The position numbers and the translations under genes are program-made. This document shows, one piece after another, positions 1 to 5,789 of a DNA stretch of 5,789 nt. The notes beneath the pieces are model-generated. The model made no database searches and was not told the DNA's origin. It saw only the letters and a program-made list of their open reading frames with translations. This stretch comes from Candidatus Babelota bacterium (GTDB lineage Bacteria > JAGOBX01), in contig JAGOBX010000257.1 of assembly GCA_017999075.1 (NCBI GenBank), forward strand, positions 1-5,789, written 5' to 3'. Each line of letters starts with the position of its first letter. Positions within the stretch are counted from its first letter, which is position 1.

Positions 1-1
1 C

Positions 2-67
2 TCTAATACTATTAATTCAAATTCTTCAGCAGTATTTCGAGGTATAACACCGATTTTAAAATCTGAT
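2..67 (+). repeat. C-terminal end of an Ig-like B module cut by the window edge
   Basis: The codons from 2 read SNTINSNSSAVFRG, which aligns with SNTIISNSSIKFTG at the end of B6 and with ANVISSNSSDTFAG at the end of B2. It directly precedes an A module, just as B2 and B6 do. This shows that at least one more B module, and probably more of the repeat array, lies upstream of the window. Confidence 0.85.
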
Positions 68-3000
68 GTTGTATTTTTGGCAGATGATTCAATCAATACA
101 GAAAATTATAGGACAAATGTTATTATGCAGGGAAACTTTAATCCTGCAACAGGCGAGTATGATCCTTTGTGGAATGGAGGTACTGATATTATAATGTATG
201 ATAACGGAACAAATGGAGATTCTGTTCCGGGAGATCATATATGGACATACAAAACCAGGCTTAAAGTTTCGTCATCTGACACATATCAATGGTGGATAGG
301 TTATCCTGTTTCTCAATATCTTAAATCAGGAAATGATTTACGTGTGTTAAATGTTGATACAATTTACGTTAAATCAGTTTTACCTGATGTTACTTCTCCT
401 CGTTTGAGTTCCGTTTCAGCAATTGACAACACTCATCTGTCTGTAGTTTTCAATGAACAAATTGATAAATTGACTGCTGAAAATATACAAAACTACCGAG
501 TTGCTTATGCTACTGATACATTGGCAGTTTTGGCTGCTACTCTTGATGTTGATAACAGAACTGTTTATTTAACTTCAAGCGGTCAGACTGAAAACAGGAT
601 GTATACTCTTATAGTATCAAATGTTAAAGATATATCAGGAAACATAATAAATTCATTTAATCAATTGCAATTTACCGGAAAAGCTGCTCTTGATAATATT
701 TCTCCGCGCATTGAATCTGTTCTGTCTGCAGATTACCAGAATATAAATATTACATTTTCTGAAAAAATAGAACCTCAATCAGCGCAATCGGTTTTGAATT
801 ATTTTATTTATAATTCTTTGAATATTTCAGATACTTTACATATTATCCAATGTAATCTGGATGCTGATGGAAAAACAGTTCATATTAAAACTTTGAATCA
901 GTCTGAAAAAGTTTATAAAATTGTTATTAATAATATTAAAGATTTAGCTGTGCCAGCTAATGTTATTTCATCAAATTCAAGCGATACTTTTGCAGGTAAA
1001 GTACAAGTTTTAAAAACAACCGTAACTTTTGTAGCGGATGATTCTATTAATACAGGCTATAACAGCAGTTCAATATTGATGCAGGCATCATTTGATACTT
1101 CGACTGGAAAATATGATAGATTCTGGGCGACAAAAAATATAAACATTTTTATGAATGATAGCGGTATAGATGGAGATCAAACCGCAAACGATCATAAATG
1201 GACTTACAGGACTGAACTTGAAATTAATCATGACGCAGTATTTCAGTGGTGGGTAGGAACTAAATCTTCCGGCTGGCTAAAAAATTGCGATACTTTTGTT
1301 GTAGCAAACACTAATCCCATAACTGTAACTGTCAGATGGGTGGATAATTTGAAACCTTCTTTATCAGAAGTTAACAGCATTGATATAAATCATATTTCCC
1401 TCAAATTCACTGAATCAGTTGATAGAACAACAGCAGAGAACATTAACAATTATTCGGTTTCAGGATTAACAATACGTTCTGCTGCTTTATTATCTGATAA
1501 AATAACTGTTGTATTGACTTCTTCAAATCAAACTCATAATTTATTGTATACTTTGGTTGTTAATAATGTAAAAGACATTAATAATAATGCGGTTTTATTA
1601 AATTCTCAAAAAACATTTTATGGAATGGGAGGGAATGATACAATCCCGCCATCAATTATAAGAGTTAATTCTATTGATTCAAAAACAGTTTCAATAGTAT
1701 TCTCAGAATTTTTAAATTCTGTTTCTGCGTTGAATATTAATAATTATTCTATAAACGGATTGTCTGTGATTTCTTCTGTTTTACAATCAGACAGTGTTAC
1801 AGTAATTTTGACAACAGATCAGCAGACAGGAGGGTATAACTATAAAGTTACTGTTTCAAATGTTTCTGATTCTTCTGGAAATTCTATAACTTCAGAAATT
1901 GGGTATTTTATAGGATTGCCGCTTCCATCAGCTCAAATTACTTTTATGGCTGATGATGCATCAAACATAGGTTCTTATGTTACTTCTGTCAGAATAAAAG
2001 GCACGTTTAATTCGGCAGGAGAATATAGCCAAAATTGGAATAATAATATTAAAATCACTTTATATGACGATGGAATTAACGGTGGAGACACATTGGCAAA
2101 TGATCATATCTGGACTTATAAAACCAATTTATTAGTTGATACTTTAAATACATTTAATTGGTCAGTTGAAACTTTAAGCAATACTTTTGTCTATCCAGGA
2201 CAGCAGTTTAATGTCTTGGATACTTCATATATTACGGTAAGATTTGAGTTCCCTAACAGGACAGTTCCGAGGATTGTTTCGGTTTCAGCAGTTGAAAACG
2301 CAAAAGTTTCTGTAATTTTTAATAAAATAGTAACTAAATCAACTGCTGAAAATATCGTGAATTATGATATCACTTATGATGGAACTAATAAATTGAGTGT
2401 ATTGAGTTCAACGTTAAGCCCTGTTGACAATAAAACTGTTTATCTTATTACTTCTGTAATGAATTCTCAAAAAAATTATACTATTAAAATTAATAATATT
2501 ACTGATGGTTCAGGAAATGTTATTCCTTTAAATTCGAGTTTTAATTTTAATGGAGTTGATATTGTTGACGCTGAACCTCCTGCTATTGTTTCAGCAATTG
2601 CTATCGACAAAAATAATGTTCGCCTTATTTTTACGGAAAATATTTCTGTTGAATCAGGAAGGAATATTTCTAATTATCAGATTTATGAAACGGGAAATCC
2701 TTCACAAATATTAAATATTATTTCTGTTTCAATAAATTCGTTAAATGAAAAAGAGGTTGTAATATGTACAGCAGATCAGACAAATTTAATTTCATATACT
2801 TTGAAGTTGAATAACATTAAAGACAGGGCTGTTCCGTCAAACACCATTATTTCAAACAGTTCAATAAAATTTACAGGAATGGGTTCGGTCTCAAGAGCTT
2901 TGATAACGTTTATAGTTGATGATACTTTAAATACAGGAAATTATAAAACTCAATTGTTTGTAAGAGGTAGCTTTAATTCCGTTACAGGCGAATATTCTGA

Positions 3001-4003
3001 AAATTCTTTAACATCTATACAATTATATGATAATAGTTCTAATGGAGACATAATTTCAGGAGATCATAAATTTTCGAGAAGTTTATATTTTAATGTTGAT
3101 CCTGATAAAATTTTTATTTGGAACGTGGTTGATTCACCCACTCAATTTTTAGCTTCTAATAATTTTAGAGTATCCAATTCTACAAATCAGAATTTGACTG
3201 TTATTCTGCCGTCTCGCTTATCGCCGTCTAATCCTTCGGTAACTATAAACGGAGGAGCAGATACATCGGCGAATCCTTTGATCTTACTTACACTTTCTGT
3301 CAGCAATGCAAATGAAATGCAGATAAGTGAAAATATCGGATTTGCCGGAGCTGTATGGGAACAGTATGTTCCCGCAAAACAGTTTATACTGAGTTTGGTT
3401 GATGGTTTGAAAACCGTATATGTCAGATATAGAAATACAGTCAATATGACTTACAGTTCAATTGTTTCTGACCAGATTCGGCTTGATATACCTCCGGTTT
3501 CTCCGTCAAATGTCAGGCTTGAATCTTCAGATGATGGAATTATAAAATTACAATGGGATAAATCAACTACACTTATTGACAGTTATTTGATTTTTTCAGA
3601 TATGGGTTCTGGTGTTGTTAATTTTGATACGCCTGTAGCTAGAGTTTCATCAACGTTAAGTTCATGGCAGAGTCCTCGTTTTGGCAATAATCTTGATGTT
3701 AAATTTGTGGTCAGAGCTGCGCGTTCAGACGGAACTTCAGACGGAAATATTCAAGAATTTAAAATTACTGCTCAATTGCCTGGAGATTTTAATTCCGATG
3801 GCAATGTTGATATTATGGATTTAACTAATCTTGCAAAATCCTATGGAAAAACAGCGGTTGATCCGAATTGGGAATCGCAATACATTAAATTTAAACTTGA
3901 TCCAAATACCAGTTTTATAAGTAAAAATGATGTGGATTATTTTGTTCAGAAATTTAGAAGAATATTGGCGTCTCCTTTAAATTTGGCGCCTAAGGTTCAA
4001 TAA
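2..4003 (+). CDS. Giant multi-module extracellular protein with Ig-like repeats and C-terminal dockerin-like domain (5' partial)
   Basis: The frame is open from the left edge to a TAA at 4001-4003, giving about 1,333 visible residues; the true start lies upstream. A TTG at 77 could be called a start, but it lies inside a beta-strand conserved in three later copies, has no Shine-Dalgarno sequence, and the 25 codons before it encode repeat-family sequence. Domain order by nucleotide: Ig tail 2-67, A1 68-385, B1 395-685, B2 701-1003, A2 1016-1342, B3 1352-1633, B4 1646-1921, A3 1928-2257, B5 2264-2560, B6 2576-2884, A4 2897-3214, NGGA module 3224-3487, FN3-like 3491-3769, dockerin-like 3776-3964. 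Composition is rich in Ser, Thr, Asn and Val, with only three Cys and no membrane helix or sortase motif, as expected of a secreted beta protein. No catalytic domain is visible. Role as surface scaffold, adhesin or glycan-binding protein is inference. The product name is secure only at the level of domains. Confidence 0.9.
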   Translation, partial: SNTINSNSSAVFRGITPILKSDVVFLADDSINTENYRTNVIMQGNFNPATGEYDPLWNGGTDIIMYDNGTNGDSVPGDHIWTYKTRLKVSSSDTYQWWIGYPVSQYLKSGNDLRVLNVDTIYVKSVLPDVTSPRLSSVSAIDNTHLSVVFNEQIDKLTAENIQNYRVAYATDTLAVLAATLDVDNRTVYLTSSGQTENRMYTLIVSNVKDISGNIINSFNQLQFTGKAALDNISPRIESVLSADYQNINITFSEKIEPQSAQSVLNYFIYNSLNISDTLHIIQCNLDADGKTVHIKTLNQSEKVYKIVINNIKDLAVPANVISSNSSDTFAGKVQVLKTTVTFVADDSINTGYNSSSILMQASFDTSTGKYDRFWATKNINIFMNDSGIDGDQTANDHKWTYRTELEINHDAVFQWWVGTKSSGWLKNCDTFVVANTNPITVTVRWVDNLKPSLSEVNSIDINHISLKFTESVDRTTAENINNYSVSGLTIRSAALLSDKITVVLTSSNQTHNLLYTLVVNNVKDINNNAVLLNSQKTFYGMGGNDTIPPSIIRVNSIDSKTVSIVFSEFLNSVSALNINNYSINGLSVISSVLQSDSVTVILTTDQQTGGYNYKVTVSNVSDSSGNSITSEIGYFIGLPLPSAQITFMADDASNIGSYVTSVRIKGTFNSAGEYSQNWNNNIKITLYDDGINGGDTLANDHIWTYKTNLLVDTLNTFNWSVETLSNTFVYPGQQFNVLDTSYITVRFEFPNRTVPRIVSVSAVENAKVSVIFNKIVTKSTAENIVNYDITYDGTNKLSVLSSTLSPVDNKTVYLITSVMNSQKNYTIKINNITDGSGNVIPLNSSFNFNGVDIVDAEPPAIVSAIAIDKNNVRLIFTENISVESGRNISNYQIYETGNPSQILNIISVSINSLNEKEVVICTADQTNLISYTLKLNNIKDRAVPSNTIISNSSIKFTGMGSVSRALITFIVDDTLNTGNYKTQLFVRGSFNSVTGEYSENSLTSIQLYDNSSNGDIISGDHKFSRSLYFNVDPDKIFIWNVVDSPTQFLASNNFRVSNSTNQNLTVILPSRLSPSNPSVTINGGADTSANPLILLTLSVSNANEMQISENIGFAGAVWEQYVPAKQFILSLVDGLKTVYVRYRNTVNMTYSSIVSDQIRLDIPPVSPSNVRLESSDDGIIKLQWDKSTTLIDSYLIFSDMGSGVVNFDTPVARVSSTLSSWQSPRFGNNLDVKFVVRAARSDGTSDGNIQEFKITAQLPGDFNSDGNVDIMDLTNLAKSYGKTAVDPNWESQYIKFKLDPNTSFISKNDVDYFVQKFRRILASPLNLAPKVQ
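68..1003 (+). repeat. A-B-B repeat block 1 of the giant protein
   Basis: Module A1 starts at strand VVFLADDSINT and contains the loop YDNGTNGDSVPGDHIWT (about 194-244), followed by the aromatic strand QWWIG. B1 (395-685) and B2 (701-1003) are Ig-like modules of the SbsA/Big_5 type. Each starts with a Pro-led strand (SPRLSSV, SPRIESV), has a core of the form V-x-F-x-E followed by an N-Y motif (NIQNY, VLNY), and ends with a strand plus 'NVKDISGN' or 'NIKDLAVPAN'. The latter resembles the D-x-x-G-N turn common in Ig modules of bacterial surface proteins. The family assignment rests on pattern only. Confidence 0.85.
1016..1921 (+). repeat. A-B-B repeat block 2 of the giant protein
   Basis: A2 begins TTVTFVADDSINTGY, nearly identical to the A1 start, and has the loop MNDSGIDGDQTANDHKWT and aromatic strand QWWVG. 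B3 (1352-1633) carries LKFTESVDRTTAENINNY, closely matching B1. B4 (1646-1921) carries VFSEFLNSVSALNINNY, but its C-terminal strand (DSSGNSITSEIGYFIG) lacks the AVPxN...SNSS segment found in the corresponding B2 and B6. The offset from block 1 is 954 nt, measured at the conserved V-T-F strand. Confidence 0.85.
1928..2884 (+). repeat. A-B-B repeat block 3 of the giant protein
   Basis: A3 begins AQITFMADDASNIGSY and has the loop YDDGINGGDTLANDHIWT, which carries one extra Gly relative to the other copies; the aromatic strand is reduced to FNWSV. B5 (2264-2560) has VIFNKIVTKSTAENIVNY. B6 (2576-2884) has LIFTENISVESGRNISNY and ends DRAVPSNTIISNSSIKFTG like B2. The offset from block 2 is 915 nt and to the next A module 966 nt. 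At DNA level the loop region 2102-2126 matches 233-257 at 22 of 25 positions. Confidence 0.85.
2897..3214 (+). repeat. Fourth, terminal A module of the giant protein
   Basis: The module begins ALITFIVDDTLNTGNY and shows the same order of elements as A1-A3: the strand, a 'RGSFNSVTGEYSE' segment, then the Asp/Gly loop YDNSSNGDIISGDHKFS, then FIWNV. It is the most eroded copy: the loop Gly after Asp-Asn is Ser, and the conserved Trp-Thr is Phe-Ser. No B modules follow. Instead the C-terminal modules begin, so this copy marks the end of the repeat array. Confidence 0.8.
3224..3487 (+). other. NGGA-type Ig-like beta-sandwich module
   Basis: The module reads SPSNPSVTINGGADTSANP at its start, then a strand 'LLTLSVSNANEMQIS', a 'W-E-Q-Y' segment and the strong signature DGLKTVYVRYRN. 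This order (INGGA, L-x-L-S, M-x-I-S, W-x-x-Y, DG-x-KTVYV-x-[FY]) is familiar from C-terminal Ig-like modules of many secreted bacterial and archaeal proteins. Its likely role is a spacer or binding module. The module occurs once here and does not belong to the A/B repeats. Confidence 0.7.
3491..3769 (+). other. Fibronectin type III-like module
   Basis: The segment begins PPVSPSNVRLESSDDGIIKLQWDKS, in which the P-x-x-P-x-N-V strand, then I-x-L-x-W, then 'DSYLIFSD', follow the usual FN3 layout (Trp in strand B, Tyr in strand C). It ends with a 'VKFVVRAARSDGTSDGN' strand, matching the F/G strands 'F-x-V-x-A-x-x-x-D-G'. It links the NGGA module to the dockerin-like domain. The assignment is by pattern and moderately secure. 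Confidence 0.65.
3776..3964 (+). other. Dockerin-like domain, first calcium loop intact, second degraded
   Basis: The domain opens LPGDFNSDGNVDIMDLTNLAKSYG. The loop at 3785-3820 has Asp, Asn, Asp-Gly and Asp at EF-hand positions 1, 3, 5-6 and 12, followed by the L-x-x-L-A helix and a Y-G end typical of type I dockerin repeat 1. The second repeat (about 3899-3964) reads LDPNTSFISKNDVDYFVQKF. It keeps Asp1 and Asn3, but has Ser at position 5 and Phe for Gly at position 6, and its last Asp comes one residue early. Dockerins normally bind cohesin modules with calcium. No cohesin is visible here, so the partner is unknown. Confidence 0.8.
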
Positions 4004-4007
4004 TTTT

Positions 4008-4029
4008 AAAAAATATTTTTTGTTTTTTT
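4008..4029 (+). terminator. AT-only palindrome followed by T-tract after the first stop codon
   Basis: Five bases after the TAA, a perfect 14-bp AT palindrome (AAAAAATATTTTTT, 4008-4021) runs into TGTTTTTTT. The U-tract is right for an intrinsic terminator of the + strand gene, but the stem has no G-C pair and no proper loop. It may act only together with the hairpin at 4030-4087. Confidence 0.3.
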
Positions 4030-4087
4030 ACTAATGAAAAATTGGCTAAACCAGTTATTTATCAGGGATAGTTAATTTTTCATTAGT
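4030..4087. terminator. Long inverted repeat between convergent genes, probable terminator hairpin
   Basis: ACTAATGAAAAATT at 4030-4043 is the exact reverse complement of 4074-4087. Inward, two G-U pairs (4044-4045 with 4072-4073) and three Watson-Crick pairs (4046-4048 with 4069-4071) extend it to a 19-bp stem with a 20-nt loop in the + strand RNA. On the - strand the two wobble pairs become C-A mismatches, so the + strand structure should be the stronger. It sits between two stop codons facing each other, where a shared terminator is expected. No clean U-tract follows directly on either strand, so the mechanism is uncertain. Confidence 0.6.
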
Positions 4088-4100
4088 TGGAATTTTTGAA

Positions 4101-5777
4101 TTATTTAAGATTGATTTTTCTGTATTTTGATCTTCTGTTCAAAAGTTTTTCCGGTCCGTACTCTTTTGTTATAAATTCTTCATAATCCTTAAAATTTCCT
4201 TCAAACCATTTAAGTTGACCATTACCTTCGAAAACAATAAGATGTGTACAAACTCTGTCTAAAAAGAATCTGTCATGACTTATCAGCATAACACATCCGG
4301 AAAAATTCAGAATAGCTTCTTCAAGATTACGTAAAGTTGAAATATCAAGATCATTGGTTGGTTCATCAAGAAGAATAAGGTTTCCGCCTGATTTTAAAAG
4401 TTTGGCAAGATGAACCCGGTTTCGTTCACCGCCTGATAAATTTCCCACCAATTTTTGTTGGTCACTCCCTTTGAAATTAAATCTGCCGACATAATTTCTG
4501 GCCGAGATAGAAATATTGCCGAATTTTATTATTTCTACGTTTTCTCTGATTTCATCATACACGCTTTTTGAACTGTCGAGATTGTCTCTGTGCTGATCAA
4601 CATAAGCTAATTTTACTGTTTCGCCCATTTCGATTTTACCTGAATCAGGAATTTCCTGTTCTGTAATCATTCTGAACATTGTGGTTTTGCCTGCGCCGTT
4701 AGGTCCGATTAACCCTACGACTGCACCGTGAGGAAGTGAAAATGAAAATTTATCTATTAAAGTATTGCCGTTGTATCCTTTGGAAATGTTGTCGAAATTT
4801 AAGATCAATTTACCTAATTTTGGACCAGGACATATTTGAATCTCCAATGAATTTTCATTTAGAGAATTTTCCTGCATTAGTAATTGTTCGTACTGATTTA
4901 TTCTTGATTTTGATAATGATTGCTTACCTTTTTTATTAGTACGGATCCATTGAATTTCGTTTTTTAAAAATTTTTGTTTTCTTGATTCGGATTTTTCTGT
5001 GTTTTCAAGAATCTTTTGTTTTTGATCAAGCCATGATGAATAATTGCCTTCAAATGGAATGCCTTTTCCTGCATCAAGTTCGAGAATCCATTTCGTTATA
5101 TTATCTAAAAAATATCTGTCGTGAGTTACTATTATAACTGTTCCAGGATAATTTTTTAGATGATCTTCAAGCCACTGGACAGTTTCTGCGTCAAGATGGT
5201 TTGTAGGTTCGTCAAGCAGTAGCAAATCAGGCTGTTCAAGCAAAACTTTACATAACGCAACACGTCTTCGCTCTCCGCCCGAAAGTTTTGTCACATCCAT
5301 ATCATCAGGGGGAAGCAATAAAGCATTAGATACTTTATTTAATTGAGTTTCAAGTTCCCATCCATTGCACATATCTATTTTTTCTTGTAAAACAGACATT
5401 CTGTTCATTAATTTTTCCATTTCATCGCCGTCTGTTTCATTTCCCATTTTTTCAGTTACTTCTTCGTATTCTTTAAGCATTGATATTATTTCTGAAAATG
5501 CTTCTGCAATGTTTTCTCTGACATTTTTTTTTTCATTTAGAACAGGTTCTTGAGGAATATAACCTATTTTTACATTTTTTGCAGGTTCTGCATATCCGTC
5601 AAATTCCCTGTCTACCTGAGCCATAATTTTTAATAATGTAGTTTTCCCTGAACCATTATCTCCAACGATTCCGATTTTTGCGCCTGGGAAAAAACAAAGG
5701 TTAATATCTTTTAAAATTTGTTTTTGTCCGTAAAATTTGTTCAGTCTGTTCATTGTAAAAATATATTGTTCAGTCAT
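4101..5777 (-). CDS. ettA: Energy-dependent translational throttle protein EttA (ABC-F ATPase)
   Basis: EttA is a cytoplasmic ABC-F ATPase that, in E. coli, binds the ribosomal E site and gates the first steps of elongation according to ATP/ADP level. This 558-residue product matches the E. coli protein (about 555 residues) in length and nearly collinearly, from 'FTMNRLNKFYGQKQILKDINLCFFPGAK' onward. ABC domain 1 has Walker A GDNGSGKT (39-46), signature LSGGER (165-170), Walker B plus DEPTNHLD (185-196) and H-loop His219. An arm insertion lies at about 95-138. The linker, about 243-322, includes the basic KGKQSLSKSR stretch that in EttA contacts P-site tRNA. ABC domain 2 has GPNGAGKT (358-365), LSGGER (447-452), DEPTNDLD (471-478) and His501. 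Predicted catalytic glutamates are Glu190 and Glu472. 'NFKG', 'EGNYSSWL' and 'YVGRFNFKG' are EttA-type signatures that separate it from Uup and antibiotic-resistance ABC-Fs. The ATG has a good ribosome binding site. It appears complete and functional, with no neighbour in the same operon visible. Confidence 0.96.
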   Translation of the reverse strand: MTEQYIFTMNRLNKFYGQKQILKDINLCFFPGAKIGIVGDNGSGKTTLLKIMAQVDREFDGYAEPAKNVKIGYIPQEPVLNEKKNVRENIAEAFSEIISMLKEYEEVTEKMGNETDGDEMEKLMNRMSVLQEKIDMCNGWELETQLNKVSNALLLPPDDMDVTKLSGGERRRVALCKVLLEQPDLLLLDEPTNHLDAETVQWLEDHLKNYPGTVIIVTHDRYFLDNITKWILELDAGKGIPFEGNYSSWLDQKQKILENTEKSESRKQKFLKNEIQWIRTNKKGKQSLSKSRINQYEQLLMQENSLNENSLEIQICPGPKLGKLILNFDNISKGYNGNTLIDKFSFSLPHGAVVGLIGPNGAGKTTMFRMITEQEIPDSGKIEMGETVKLAYVDQHRDNLDSSKSVYDEIRENVEIIKFGNISISARNYVGRFNFKGSDQQKLVGNLSGGERNRVHLAKLLKSGGNLILLDEPTNDLDISTLRNLEEAILNFSGCVMLISHDRFFLDRVCTHLIVFEGNGQLKWFEGNFKDYEEFITKEYGPEKLLNRRSKYRKINLK

Positions 5778-5784
5778 AATATGT

Positions 5785-5789
5785 TCACC
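5785..5789 (-). promoter_or_regulatory. Shine-Dalgarno sequence of ettA
   Basis: Read on the - strand, the last five bases of the window are GGTGA, 7 nt before the ATG at 5775-5777. This supports the chosen start, which also matches the start of E. coli EttA by alignment. The site may extend beyond the window edge; the promoter is not in view. Confidence 0.7.

Noticed and set aside
68-3214. CRISPR or tandem DNA repeat array
   Set aside because: The repeats are visible at protein level with long, diverged units of more than 900 nt; there are no short identical direct repeats with regular spacers. The longest DNA matches noticed are short, for example 14 nt at 473-486 and 2342-2355.
3187-3444. 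85-codon open frame on the - strand opposite the giant gene
   Set aside because: It lies wholly antisense to the conserved NGGA module, whose reading frame is strongly supported by motifs; the antisense product has no recognisable domain.
3965-4003. C-terminal sorting signal (LPxTG or type IX secretion domain) after the dockerin
   Set aside because: The tail is only about 12 residues (ending NLAPKVQ), with no LPxTG, hydrophobic stretch or 70-80 residue beta domain of the type IX kind.
4030-4087. Miniature inverted-repeat transposable element
   Set aside because: The inverted repeat is terminal to a 58-bp unit, but no target-site duplication flanks it (TTTTTTT on the left, TGGAATT on the right) and it sits exactly where a terminator is expected. 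Not excluded if other copies exist.
4736-4939. 67-codon open frame on the + strand inside ettA
   Set aside because: It is antisense to the conserved second ATPase domain and linker of EttA; composition (Leu/Ile/Tyr-rich) is what antisense of AT-rich coding DNA gives.
5365-5553. 62-codon open frame on the + strand inside ettA
   Set aside because: It is antisense to the EttA arm region; the Ser/Phe-rich product results from complementing Lys/Glu codons.

Overview
The window is AT-rich (roughly one third G+C by eye) and holds two convergent protein genes separated by 97 bp. No RNA gene, CRISPR array, transposase or prophage gene was seen. The organism cannot be fixed from this window. A low-GC bacterium with large repetitive dockerin-bearing surface or secreted proteins plus an EttA-type ABC-F protein fits better with a Gram-negative-type or candidate-phylum lineage (for example Elusimicrobiota-like) than with classical clostridia. 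That placement is inference with low confidence.

Left part (2-4003, + strand): the 3' portion of a giant modular extracellular protein. The reading frame is open to the left edge, and the first 22 visible residues are the tail of a repeat module that recurs later, so the real start and any signal peptide lie outside the window. The visible part, about 1,333 residues, is a higher-order repeat. One beta-rich 'A' module (hallmark: an Asp/Gly loop of the form YDxGxxGDxxxxDHxWT) is followed by two SbsA/Big_5-like Ig modules ('B'). This A-B-B block occurs three times, with a period of about 305-322 residues, and a fourth A module follows. The C-terminus then carries a 'NGGA' beta-sandwich module, a fibronectin-III-like module and a dockerin-like domain with one good and one degraded calcium loop. 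No enzymatic domain is visible, so it looks like a scaffold, adhesin or binding protein.

Middle (4004-4100): a short intergenic region with a T-rich tract just after the first stop and a 14-bp perfect inverted repeat, extendable to a 19-bp stem with two G-U pairs in the + strand RNA. It is probably a terminator for the convergent pair.

Right part (4101-5777, - strand): a complete gene for EttA, the ribosome-associated ABC-F translation factor. All nucleotide-binding motifs are intact, and a likely Shine-Dalgarno sequence sits at the very right edge. The two genes have no evident functional link; they only share the terminator region.
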